Assembly (NCBI GenBank): GCA_027490305.1
Contig: JAIXYI010000063.1
Span: 1 to 64,000, forward strand
Direction of reading: 5' to 3'
Length of the DNA: 64,000 nt
DNA from: Flavobacteriaceae bacterium
Lineage (GTDB): Bacteria > Bacteroidota > Bacteroidia > Flavobacteriales > Flavobacteriaceae
Below, in pieces: positions 18,301-25,274 of the stretch. The notes under the pieces are model-generated. The model ran no database searches. It was not told the DNA's origin and worked only from the letters and a program-made list of their open reading frames with translations. The number at the start of each line of letters is the position of its first letter. The stretch's first letter is position 1. The position numbers and the translations under genes were made by a program.

Positions 18301-18453
18301 TGGAGAAGCTTAGACCAGTATTCTCCAAGATACAATCCAACCCAGGTGTTAAATCCGGCGGGCGAATGGGTGCCGGATCCAACGGCAGTAGGATTTGATA
18401 ACGGTAACGAGTGGGAAATCAGGACCTACATCCACATTAATGTTATAAATTAA
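15334..18453 (+). CDS. Clan GH-A glycosidase domain fused to a predicted outer-membrane beta-barrel
   Basis: A 1039-residue exported protein. After a signal peptide (MRKIFFLLFFGVSLLHAQ) a TIM-barrel glycosidase-like domain (about 33-400) shows clan GH-A signatures: GVNTIRVYSGMP (strand), LLFLLGNENNYG with the likely acid/base Glu166, and KPVMFTEFGAD with the likely nucleophile Glu267. It resembles GH2 catalytic domains and the NTIRVYS region of GH72 glucanosyltransferases. From about 430 to the end, repeated amphipathic strands with aromatic girdles (YFNLTGFYRTGHYHW, LWWGANPALLVKYT, FGVDLGGIWAGQP) suggest an outer-membrane barrel. The neighbouring GH16 and binding lipoprotein indicate a beta-1,3-glucan substrate. 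Whether the enzyme faces the periplasm or outside cannot be told. Family assignment uncertain. Confidence 0.78.
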   Translation: MRKIFFLLFFGVSLLHAQTDKVSVEKSTSEMKLKVNGKDFIINGMNWDYFPIGTNYSYSLWNQPDAFIQQALDDEMGLLKNMGVNTIRVYSGMPKKWIEYVYTNYGIYTMLNHSFGRYGLTIDGVWTPNTEYSDAKTKELLLQEVTQMAAEYKDTKGLLLFLLGNENNYGLFWDGAETEDIPVEDRKSTARAHAMYKLFNEAAVSMKAIDTSHPIAMCNGDLLFLDIIAKECKDVDVFGTNVYRGASFGDLFERVKREYGKPVMFTEFGADAFNVLTNQEDQNAQAYYLKGNWKEIYENAAGMGKAGNCLGGFTFQFSDGWWKFGQTKNLDVHDTNASWSNGGYIRDYTEGENNMNEEWFGICAKGPANEQGFYQLYPRTAYYVLKEIHQFNPYAQGTSLNTTFEKAQIMDASLRARADKAALESTKGSKIHFSRLSAEFTTFNTGGSLITTPNDPAPNPTEYPNQLGFDHMQSYFVGVGANPSSNTSLNVEFNILGNVAQNPIDQIFYENRGRPVTVESPDGDIQLQDVNRIQVYRASYNWNHKYFNLTGFYRTGHYHWGYEGDFFGLYPEANYGNQIDIYNGIAPSGFEVEGKKFLNGLKVAFGPQLWWGANPALLVKYTKKIGKFDLTTVFHEDLQQQGVTESSFAIPQPKTRRWTLHMNRKFGKFGVDLGGIWAGQPLNGREYQVVRGEGSNTQVSQTQIESKDNWGGKMKLTYTGGKFNWYGQGAAMGLVANGGADLTQTFTGWRLKDSGSGNQYNFLTGLTYTVGKLQIAPNFLWQKPLEGPISADAPAPGRPRNILEDPFVVRANREQVAGEILFTFDPTPGTWMYDWDNDRSEDAKFSTSLGFVYRHLPTTQDAAIGILGNGRTTFAFDGAAPAADLWEVNARIVSKLSRDFGFITTLYGGDAQANGSDARTIHRYGMDMRVIYKKIKLNSFVRVNDWGPYDYHRDFNLTFPLQLMADLSLDIGKPDWFILPGTRIGIRGTWRSLDQYSPRYNPTQVLNPAGEWVPDPTAVGFDNGNEWEIRTYIHINVIN

Positions 18454-18464
18454 AAAAATAGACT

Positions 18465-20339
18465 ATGAAATCAATTTTTAATAATCAAACGCTAAAACGT
18501 GCTGCTTTTTGCCTGGTAGTAGTTTTTTTGTCGGCTTGTGAAAACGATCCGGATGATTTTGAAGAGGCCAAGTATTCTTCTAATCCCGACGTTTTCATCG
18601 ACACCTTTAGTGCCGGACTGAACTACGCGGCATTCAGCAATAGCGTTATTACCGCCTTTCAGGTTGACAGTGAGGTCACGCGTAACAATTCGGCTGCTTC
18701 GATGCGAATCGATGTTCCCAATGTAAACGACCCACTCGGTACCTACGCCGGGGGCGCCTTTTTTACCACCGTCGGACGTGATCTATCGGGTTACAACGCC
18801 CTTACGTTTTGGGCCAAAAGTTCCGTAGCCGCTACGTTGGATGTAGCGGGTTTTGGCATTGATTTGGGAGCTAACAAATACCAGGCGTCTGTTTCAGGAT
18901 TGAGTTTAACTACAACCTGGAGAAAGTATATCATCCCTATTCCGGATGCGTCTAAATTGAAAGTGGAAAAAGGCATGTTCTATTATTCAGAAGGCCCGGA
19001 AAATGGCAATGGCTATTCGTTCTGGATCGATGATGTAAAATTTGAAAACCTGGGAACCATTGCGCACGGACAAGCTTCCATCGTGAACGGTTTAGACAAA
19101 GTGACCACGTCCTTCAACGGCGTTACGAACACGATTGACGGCATTCTTGCCATGTTTAGTATGCCAAATGCCGTCAATCAAAATGTATCGATGTCGTCTT
19201 CTTATTTGGTTTTTTCTTCCTCTGATCCAGCGGTTGCTACCGTCAATGAAGCCGGCGTGGTCACTACAGTCGGTACGGGAAGCGCTGTTATTACGGCTAC
19301 CCTCAATGGGCAGGATGCGCTTGGTTCACTTACGATAAATTCGTTGGGGGCTTTTACAAGCGCACCGACACCAACAGAAGCCGCCAATACGGTTATTTCC
19401 CTTTTTTCCAATCACTACACCAACGTTCCGGTTGATTATTACAATGGGTATTGGCAACCCTATCAAACCACACAATCATCCGATTTTACCGTTAATGGCG
19501 ATGATGTATTGAACTACACGAACTTCAATTTTGTGGGCGTCCAGTTTTCCAATCCAACCGTCGATGCCACTTTGATGTCGCACTTCCATGCGGATATCTA
19601 CATTCCCGGAACCTTGGCTGCGGGGGCGAATTTCAAAATCAGATTGGTTGATTTTGGTAGTGATGGCGTTTTCGGAGGCGGCAATGACACAGGTCACACG
19701 GTTACTTATACCAGCCCAACGCTAGTGGCACAAAACTGGGTGAGCCTTGACATTCCTTTTACGAGTTTCACCGGATTGACCAGCAGGGCGCATTTGGCAC
19801 AAGTGATATTTGAAGGAACAAACATATCGAACTTCTATGCCGATAACATCTACCTGTTCAATAACGGAAGCGTAATTCCGGTGGTGCCTACTGCCGCCGC
19901 TCCAACACCTACCGCCGCCGCCAGCAATGTCACCTCCATCTTCAGCGATGCGTATACCAATGTAGCGGGAACCAATTTCAATCCGAATTGGGGACAGACT
20001 ACACAAGTAACCCAAGTGCCCATTGCCGGCAATAACACCTTGCGTTATGGCGGATTGAATTATCAGGGAATTGAGTTGGGAAGTGCACAGAATGTGACCA
20101 ACCGAAACGTGTTGCACCTCGATTTTTACTCGGCTAATTCCACGAGTTTGAAAGTGTATTTGATTAGCCCCGGGCCGGTTGAAAAGTCTGTCACGTTAAC
20201 GGTTCCGACTATCGGTGGATGGAACAGTATCGATATTCCACTCACCAGTTTTACGCCCGTTAATTTGTCGAATGTGTTCCAGATGAAGTTTGACGGTAAT
20301 GGAACCATTTACCTGGATAATATTTACTTCCGTAATTAA
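18465..20339 (+). CDS. Surface lipoprotein with carbohydrate-binding-like and BIG2 domains
   Basis: A 624-residue lipoprotein. The signal ends in a lipobox FLSAC with Cys25, followed by acidic residues (ENDPDDFEE), as in surface-exported lipoproteins of Bacteroidota. The mature part holds a jelly-roll-like domain (about 40-195, ending FWIDDVKFENLG), a bacterial Ig-like BIG2 domain (about 200-295, SSDPAVATVNEAGVVTTVGTG), and two related beta-sandwich modules (about 305-470 and 485-624), each ending YADNIYLF or YLDNIYF. The last two resemble the C-terminal module of the T9SS protein at 10313. No catalytic motif is apparent; the likely job is holding glucan at the surface. It lies 11 bases after the barrel glycosidase and 11 bases before the GH16 gene, so all three are probably one operon. 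Confidence 0.82.
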   Translation: MKSIFNNQTLKRAAFCLVVVFLSACENDPDDFEEAKYSSNPDVFIDTFSAGLNYAAFSNSVITAFQVDSEVTRNNSAASMRIDVPNVNDPLGTYAGGAFFTTVGRDLSGYNALTFWAKSSVAATLDVAGFGIDLGANKYQASVSGLSLTTTWRKYIIPIPDASKLKVEKGMFYYSEGPENGNGYSFWIDDVKFENLGTIAHGQASIVNGLDKVTTSFNGVTNTIDGILAMFSMPNAVNQNVSMSSSYLVFSSSDPAVATVNEAGVVTTVGTGSAVITATLNGQDALGSLTINSLGAFTSAPTPTEAANTVISLFSNHYTNVPVDYYNGYWQPYQTTQSSDFTVNGDDVLNYTNFNFVGVQFSNPTVDATLMSHFHADIYIPGTLAAGANFKIRLVDFGSDGVFGGGNDTGHTVTYTSPTLVAQNWVSLDIPFTSFTGLTSRAHLAQVIFEGTNISNFYADNIYLFNNGSVIPVVPTAAAPTPTAAASNVTSIFSDAYTNVAGTNFNPNWGQTTQVTQVPIAGNNTLRYGGLNYQGIELGSAQNVTNRNVLHLDFYSANSTSLKVYLISPGPVEKSVTLTVPTIGGWNSIDIPLTSFTPVNLSNVFQMKFDGNGTIYLDNIYFRN

Positions 20340-20350
20340 AAGATTAAGCA

Positions 20351-21172
20351 ATGAAAAAGGCTACACCTTTCAAAATAATTTTAGCGTCCATTACTTTGAT
20401 GTCTCTGACGGCCTGCGAACCGGATAAAGAGCAGAAGATTGACGCGCGCAATTGGCAGTTAACCTGGAGCGACGAATTCGATGGTGCTGCCGGCGCATCG
20501 CCTGACGCCAGCAAATGGGCGTTTGATATCGGTACCGGGGCCAATGGCTGGGGAAATCAGGAGCTTCAGTATTATACCGATCGCACCCAAAATGTGTCGA
20601 TGGACGGTAACGGAAATTTGGTTATTACCGCATTGCGGGAAAGCTATAACGGTTCGCAATACACCTCGGCCCGCATCAAAACAAAAGGCTTGTTCTCGCA
20701 AGCATACGGTCGCTACGAGGCACGTCTGAAAACACCGTACGGACAAGGATTATGGCCGGCATTTTGGCTTCTCGGATCCAATATTGATGAAGTAAGCTGG
20801 CCGAACTGTGGCGAGATCGATGTAATGGAACTTCGCGGCCAATTGCCAAGTATCGTGAACGGCACCATTCACGGACCCGGCTATTCCGGTGCGAATGCGA
20901 TCTCCGGGAGTTATGCATTTGAGAACGACCGCTTCGATACCGGCTTCCACATTTTTGCTGTGGAGTGGGACGCCCAGAAAATCGACTTTTTCGTAGATGG
21001 ATTCTTGTACAAACGTATCGAGAAAAACCAGGTTCCCGGCGATTGGGTATACGATCATCCGTTTTTCATGATCCTCAATGTGGCCGTCGGCGGAAATTAT
21101 GTCGGTTTTCCAAACAACGGAACGCCGTTCCCGCAGACGATGACGATCGATTACGTACGTGTCTATCAGTAG
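20351..21172 (+). CDS. GH16 beta-glucanase (laminarinase-like) lipoprotein
   Basis: A 273-residue glycoside hydrolase family 16 enzyme of compact single-domain form. The lipobox SLTAC puts the lipid on Cys22. The family signature EIDVME gives the nucleophile Glu155, the supporting Asp157 and the acid/base Glu160. W-rich substrate-cleft strands GLWPAFWLLGSN and NGTIHGPGYSG, and the C-terminal TIDYVRVYQ strand, match bacterial laminarinases (endo-beta-1,3- or 1,3-1,4-glucanases). It would cut glucan outside the cell or in the periplasm and release oligosaccharides. Last gene of the glucan operon; the heptamer repeat starts right at its stop codon. Linkage specificity cannot be settled from the sequence. 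Confidence 0.93.
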   Translation: MKKATPFKIILASITLMSLTACEPDKEQKIDARNWQLTWSDEFDGAAGASPDASKWAFDIGTGANGWGNQELQYYTDRTQNVSMDGNGNLVITALRESYNGSQYTSARIKTKGLFSQAYGRYEARLKTPYGQGLWPAFWLLGSNIDEVSWPNCGEIDVMELRGQLPSIVNGTIHGPGYSGANAISGSYAFENDRFDTGFHIFAVEWDAQKIDFFVDGFLYKRIEKNQVPGDWVYDHPFFMILNVAVGGNYVGFPNNGTPFPQTMTIDYVRVYQ

Positions 21173-21225
21173 TTAGTAGTCGGTTGTCAGTGGCAGTAGG
21201 CAGTCTCAGTCGCGCCCGGACGCAA
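21170..21225. repeat. Heptamer array abutting the GH16 stop codon
   Basis: Units GTAGTTA, GTAGTCG, GTTGTCA, GTGGCA, GTAGGCA start at the TAG stop itself, so the stop codon is part of the first unit. Confidence 0.7.
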
Positions 21226-21307
21226 ACACTCAGAGACTAACGCACTACATCCCGTTACCAGGCGCAGCGAAGGAAGCCTTGTTAAGGACTTAGTAATCCT
21301 TCCTCGG

Positions 21308-21520
21308 AGGTCCCTCGCTTCGCTGGGGATGACGGCATTTGTTCCCCGCATGGGGATTTCTCGGCTGCGCTCGAAATACCCGTTCAGCCAACCCGTCTTG
21401 TTTTCGAGTAAACCCAATTGTGCCCACCACAGGGTTTACCGGCTCCAATTTCGAGCGCAGCCGAGAAATCCAGGTGCCCGGCAACTCCCGCGTCATCCTG
21501 AGCGCAGCGAGGGACCTTTT
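21308..21520. repeat. REP-like nested palindrome, copy D
   Basis: Outer arms AGGTCCCTCGCTTCGCTGGG (21308 on) and CGTCATCCTGAGCGCAGCGA (21491 on); inner arms GGATTTCTCGGCTGCGCTCG (21354 on) and CGAGCGCAGCCGAGAAATCC. Loop unlike that of copies A-C. Open frames of 60-90 codons across this block on both strands are repeat-derived. Confidence 0.85.
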
Positions 21521-21529
21521 CGAGTCTCG

Positions 21530-21590
21530 GTCTCAGTCGCAGTCAGTAGTCAGTGGTCAGTAGTCAGTAGTTGGTGGTTGGACGTTCTTT
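21530..21590. repeat. Heptamer array (GTAGTCA/GTGGTCA type)
   Basis: CAGTAGT-phase units with a 7-base period (GTAGTCA, GTGGTCA, GTAGTCA, GTAGTTG, GTGGTTG) followed by the GACGTTCTTTCTCA core of the dispersed repeat. Confidence 0.75.
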
Positions 21591-21644
21591 CTCATCTACT
21601 CAGTAACTAAGGGACTCACTTACTCAATTCCCCCATTATCTCAT

Positions 21645-21743
21645 TCTCTAATTTATCTAATTGACCAATTCCATTCGCTAATTTGCTAATTCGCTAATCA
21701 TCCCATTCGTTAATCCGCTAATTGATTCATTCGCTAATTAACC
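21645..21743. repeat. Octanucleotide-period repeat (CGCTAATT type), right boundary
   Basis: Units CGCTAATT, TGCTAATT, CGCTAATC, ATCCCATT, CGTTAATC, CGCTAATT, GATTCATT, CGCTAATT keep an 8-base period. It is the reverse complement of the family at 1586-1660 and ends where the E1 promoter begins. Confidence 0.75.
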
Positions 21744-21752
21744 CTACCTTTG
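21722..21752 (+). promoter_or_regulatory. Promoter of the E1 dehydrogenase gene
   Basis: A TTG (21722-21724) lies 20 bases before TACCTTTG (21745-21752), the Bacteroidota -33/-7 arrangement. Transcription would start near 21758, which rules out the upstream ATG at 21722 and supports the ATG at 21782. Confidence 0.7.
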
Positions 21753-21781
21753 CCACCGCTTACAATAACGTTATAGTTACC

Positions 21782-23758
21782 ATGAATTTCGACCGCCGCC
21801 AGCTTACCGACGAACAGCTTTTACTTCTTTATCGTAACATCCTGAAACCGCGTCTCATCGAAGAGAAAATGCTGGTACTCATCCGCCAGGGTAAGGTCTC
21901 GAAATGGTTTTCCGGGATAGGGCAGGAGGCAATTTCCGTTGGACTGACCACCGCGCTCGACAAAGACGAGTACATCCTGCCGATGCACCGCAACCTGGGC
22001 GTGTTTACTACCCGTGAAATCCCGCTCTACCGCCTGTTCTCGCAATGGCAGGGGAAAGCGAACGGCTTTACAAAAGGACGTGACCGCTCGTTCCACTTTG
22101 GCACGCAGGAGTTCAAAATTATCGGGATGATCTCGCACCTCGGTCCGCAATTGGGCGTTGCCGACGGTATTGCGCTGGCTGACCGACTGAAAGGGAACGG
22201 CAAGGTAACGGCTGTGTTTACGGGTGAAGGCGCTACCAGCGAAGGCGATTTCCACGAAGCGCTCAACATCGCCGCCGTGTGGGACCTGCCGGTGCTTTTT
22301 ATCATTGAGAACAACGGGTACGGACTCTCAACGCCGACCAACGAACAATACCGCTGCGAGAACCTGGCCGATAAAGGCAAGGGATATGGGATGGAAAGCC
22401 ATATCCTCGACGGCAACAACATCCTCGATGTCTATACGGCGATTGCCGACCTGAAGGCGTCGATGGCTGAAAATCCGCGTCCGGTATTACTGGAATTCAA
22501 GACGTTCCGTATGCGCGGACACGAAGAAGCGTCGGGCACCAAATACGTGCCGCAGGAGTTGATGGACCTCTGGGCGGAGAAAGACCCTGTCGTCAATTAC
22601 CAACGCTTCCTGATGGAAACCGGCGTGCTGTCCGAAGCGGTCGATACCGAGATCCGCGCGGCACTTAAGGCGGAGATCGACGAGCATTGGGCGCGTGTGC
22701 AGACCGAACCCGAAATCGAAGCGACGTATGAGGAGGAACTGGGCGATGTTTATGCACCGTTCCGCTATAACGAAGTGATGGCCTTCGGACACAAAAAGAA
22801 CATCCGCCTGATCGATGCCATTTCGGAAGGCCTGAAACAATCGATGGAACGCCACCCGAACCTCGTAATCATGGGGCAGGATATCGCCGAATACGGTGGT
22901 GCCTTTAAAGTGACGGAGGGTTTTGTGGCGGCGTTTGGAAAAGAACGCGTGCGTAACACGCCAATCTGCGAAAGTGCAGTGGTTTCGGCCGGAATGGGAC
23001 TCTCGATCAACGGACATAAAGCGGTGGTGGAAATGCAATTTGCTGACTTCGTCTCGACCGGTTTTAACCCAATCGTGAACTACCTCGCCAAGGTGCACTA
23101 CCGCTGGCAGGAAAAGGCCGACGTGGTGGTGCGTATGCCCTGCGGCGGGGGCACACAGGCCGGACCGTTCCACTCGCAGACAAACGAGGCGTGGTTTACA
23201 AAAACACCCGGACTGAAAGTGGTGTACCCGGCGTTTCCGTACGATGCCAAAGGACTGCTGAATACGGCGATCAACGACCCGAACCCGGTGATGTTCTTTG
23301 AACACAAACTATTATACAGAAGCATTTACCAGGACGTTCCCGAGGATTACTACACCCTGCCGTTCGGACAGGCGTCGTTGTTGAAGGAAGGAAAAGACAT
23401 CACGATCATCACCTTCGGGGCGGGTGTGCACTGGGCATTGGAGACGCTGGCCAACCATCCGGATATTTCGGCCGACCTCCTCGACCTGCGCACGCTGCAA
23501 CCCCTCGACACGGAGGCGATCTTTGCGTCGGTACGTAAAACCGGTAAAGCCATCATCCTACAGGAAGATTCGCTGTTTGGCGGTGTGGCAAGCGACATCG
23601 CCGCCATGATTACCGAGCAGTGTTTCGAATACCTCGACGGTCCGGTACGCCGTGTGGCAAGCCTCGACAGTCCGATCCCGTTTACGAAGGCGCTCGAAGA
23701 CCAGTACCTGCCGAAAGGACGGTTTGAGAAAGAGTTGATGGACTTGCTGGCGTACTAA
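21782..23758 (+). CDS. Fused alpha-beta E1 component of a 2-oxoacid dehydrogenase (branched-chain type)
   Basis: A 658-residue thiamine-diphosphate enzyme in which the alpha and beta subunits of E1 are joined, as is usual in Flavobacteria. The alpha half has the ThDP motif running from FTGEGATSEGDFHEAL to FIIENNGYG and the HRNLGVFTTREIPLYRLF region; the beta half starts near NIRLIDAISEGLKQSM and carries MGQDIAEYGGAFKVT and PICESAVVSAGMGLSINGHK. It decarboxylates a 2-oxoacid, most likely branched-chain (2-oxoisovalerate), and passes the acyl group to lipoyl-E2, which is not in this window. Start at 21782 follows from the promoter position. Well-conserved, GC-rich backbone gene marking the right edge of the accessory block. 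Confidence 0.9.
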   Translation: MNFDRRQLTDEQLLLLYRNILKPRLIEEKMLVLIRQGKVSKWFSGIGQEAISVGLTTALDKDEYILPMHRNLGVFTTREIPLYRLFSQWQGKANGFTKGRDRSFHFGTQEFKIIGMISHLGPQLGVADGIALADRLKGNGKVTAVFTGEGATSEGDFHEALNIAAVWDLPVLFIIENNGYGLSTPTNEQYRCENLADKGKGYGMESHILDGNNILDVYTAIADLKASMAENPRPVLLEFKTFRMRGHEEASGTKYVPQELMDLWAEKDPVVNYQRFLMETGVLSEAVDTEIRAALKAEIDEHWARVQTEPEIEATYEEELGDVYAPFRYNEVMAFGHKKNIRLIDAISEGLKQSMERHPNLVIMGQDIAEYGGAFKVTEGFVAAFGKERVRNTPICESAVVSAGMGLSINGHKAVVEMQFADFVSTGFNPIVNYLAKVHYRWQEKADVVVRMPCGGGTQAGPFHSQTNEAWFTKTPGLKVVYPAFPYDAKGLLNTAINDPNPVMFFEHKLLYRSIYQDVPEDYYTLPFGQASLLKEGKDITIITFGAGVHWALETLANHPDISADLLDLRTLQPLDTEAIFASVRKTGKAIILQEDSLFGGVASDIAAMITEQCFEYLDGPVRRVASLDSPIPFTKALEDQYLPKGRFEKELMDLLAY

Positions 23759-23767
23759 ACCCATTAC

Positions 23768-24097
23768 ATGCGCAACGAAACAACCCAGAACGAAACCCTT
23801 GCCACCCGTGTCGCCATCGGACTGTTGTTGTTTTTGACACTACGGCTGGGTTTGATCGTATATGAATACCTGCACGCGCATTCGTCTTTATCGAATCCGC
23901 TGCTACCTGACTCGTTGAAAGACCTGCTGGCCAATCGGTTTGCGGTGCGGGCCACGTTGTTGTCACTAGGTATCGTGTTTACGGCTGGCTTCCTTTATAT
24001 CCGAAAACCGCGTTATGCGTTGGTGGCCGCGGCGATTGCGGTGTTGTTGGTGCCGTTGTTCGATTATGCGTGGCACCTGGCGCTACAAAATACCTGA
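23768..24097 (+). CDS. Hypothetical small membrane protein
   Basis: A 109-residue protein with three predicted transmembrane helices: VAIGLLLFLTLRLGLIVYEYL, FAVRATLLSLGIVFTAGFLYI and YALVAAAIAVLLVPLFDYAW, and a polar N-terminus. It starts nine bases after the E1 stop and is probably cotranscribed with it. I do not recognise a family. It is convergent with the decayed cheB remnant, which begins immediately after its stop. Confidence 0.65.
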   Translation: MRNETTQNETLATRVAIGLLLFLTLRLGLIVYEYLHAHSSLSNPLLPDSLKDLLANRFAVRATLLSLGIVFTAGFLYIRKPRYALVAAAIAVLLVPLFDYAWHLALQNT

Positions 24098-24372
24098 GTC
24101 GAGTTGGTGGATGTAGTCGACCAGATTCTCGTTCCGGACGACCGGTTCTATCCATCCCGCTTCGATAGTCACGCACCCACTGGCAGCGCCGATTTGGTTT
24201 CCATTCATTCTTATAGTGCAAGATCCTCTGAATTCCGACGGGGTAGCACGATCACAATGGGGAAGGAAACGGGTTCGAGTTTGGGTATGACCTGCTATAA
24301 GATGTCAAGACGGCCCGCCGAACCGCCGATGACCAAAAGGCGACACGGCCGCGCTAATGTAGTTTCTTCCAT
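24098..24372 (-). pseudogene. cheB: Decayed cheB (protein-glutamate methylesterase) remnant
   Basis: On the minus strand an ATG at 24372 overlaps the end of cheR by 19 bases and opens MEETTLARPCRLLVIGGSAG, then RLDIL and a TAG stop. The same frame continues with QVIPKLEPVSFPIVIVLPRR and NSEDLAL, two more stops, and METKSALPVGA, then another stop. This is recognisably the start of a CheB catalytic domain (nucleotide-binding-like GGSAG with the catalytic Ser, then strand 2 and the LHRR-like segment) inactivated by four in-frame stops. The remainder of the domain, with the catalytic His and Asp, is missing. The last 100 bases show a different open frame ending EPVVRNENLVDYIHQLDSG, of unknown origin. 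Downstream of cheR, as in intact clusters. Confidence 0.85.
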
Positions 24373-25163
24373 ATTTTTTCCTTCTGGAATGGTTCGTAGC
24401 GGGGTTTCAACGGCGAGAACTTGATCGTTTCTTTACTGCCCAGGGCGAGATACCCCAAACGCGACAAGCTCTCGTCAAACAGCATGAGGGCGCGGTCTTG
24501 TAAGTCTTTGTCAAAGTAAATCAGCACGTTCCGGCACAGAATGAGGTCAAATTCATTGAACGAATGATCCGATACGAGGTTGTGTTGGGAGAAAACCATC
24601 CGCGTGGATAGGCTTTCCTGGAATTTCGCAAGTCCGTAGTTGGCCGTGTAATAATCCGAGAAATCCGACACGCCGCCCGCCAACCGGTAGTTTTCGGAAT
24701 ACTGCGCCATCGTCCGAAGCGGAAAAACACCGGCGCGAGCGATGTCGAGTACATGGGCATTGAGGTCGGTCGCATACAAAAGTGTTTTGTCCAACAATCC
24801 CAGCTCATGCAAGACAATAGCCATCGAATAGACCTCTTCACCGGTCGAGCAGCCCGCGTGCCAGATACGCAAGAAGGGCTTGGTGCCCAGGGCAGGGAGG
24901 ATGTATTGCCGCAGTGCCCGATAAAAACCCGGATCGCGGAACATTTCGGTTACATTCACCGTTACTTCCTCTACAAGGCGGGCGAGGTAGGCTTCATCCT
25001 GCCTGACGCGCGAAAGCAGGTCATGGAACGAGTGATAGCCATCAAGCAGGAAAACCCGTTCTACCCGGCGCTTGAGCGAAGCCCGGGAATAGCCACTGAA
25101 ATCGTAGCCATAGTAGTTGTCCACTTCCTGTATCAGCAACTCAAGTTCACGGTCGTCTATCAT
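24354..25163 (-). CDS. cheR: CheR-type protein-glutamate O-methyltransferase
   Basis: A 269-residue CheR-family methyltransferase. The N-terminal all-alpha domain (YDFSGYSRASLKRRVERVF) is followed by the SAM-binding domain with IWHAGCSTGEEVYSMAIV (motif I), LLYATDLNAHVLDIA (acidic loop), and FDLILCRNVLIYFDKDLQ, all intact, ending in the usual LGSKETIKFSPLKPRYEPF region. The family methylates glutamates of chemoreceptor-like proteins. There is no chemoreceptor in this window, and the adjoining cheB is a pseudogene, so in this setting it belongs to a CheR-CheB-histidine-kinase signalling cluster not tied to flagella. Its ATG is one base past the stop of a receiver-domain remnant. Confidence 0.9.
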   Translation of the reverse strand: MIDDRELELLIQEVDNYYGYDFSGYSRASLKRRVERVFLLDGYHSFHDLLSRVRQDEAYLARLVEEVTVNVTEMFRDPGFYRALRQYILPALGTKPFLRIWHAGCSTGEEVYSMAIVLHELGLLDKTLLYATDLNAHVLDIARAGVFPLRTMAQYSENYRLAGGVSDFSDYYTANYGLAKFQESLSTRMVFSQHNLVSDHSFNEFDLILCRNVLIYFDKDLQDRALMLFDESLSRLGYLALGSKETIKFSPLKPRYEPFQKEKIWKKLH

Positions 25164-25164
25164 A

Positions 25165-25272
25165 TCAGTGGCGGTTTAGCAAGTGCATCAGGCGATCGAC
25201 ATCAAAGGGTTTTGACAAATAGTCATCGGCACCCACAGCCAGGCATTTCTCGCGGTCGCCCACTGTCTTCAT
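25165..25272 (-). pseudogene. Receiver-domain C-terminal remnant between kinase and cheR
   Basis: Between the kinase stop and the cheR start the minus strand encodes MKTVGDREKCLAVGADDYLS then KPFDVDRLMHLLNRH and a stop. This is the last third of a response-regulator receiver domain: the GDREKCL-AGADDYLSKP segment with the conserved Lys. The phosphorylated Asp and the first 80 or so residues are absent. It begins directly after the kinase gene and its stop nearly abuts the cheR ATG, so an ancestral receiver gene (or a kinase-linked receiver) has lost its N-terminal two thirds by deletion. Confidence 0.8.
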
Positions 25273-25274
25273 GG

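Noticed and set aside
21187-21610. Several 60-95 codon frames on both strands
   Set aside because: All fall in REP-like copy D and adjacent heptamers.
24104-24424. 106-codon frame on the plus strand
   Set aside because: Antisense to the cheB remnant and the end of cheR; no family features.
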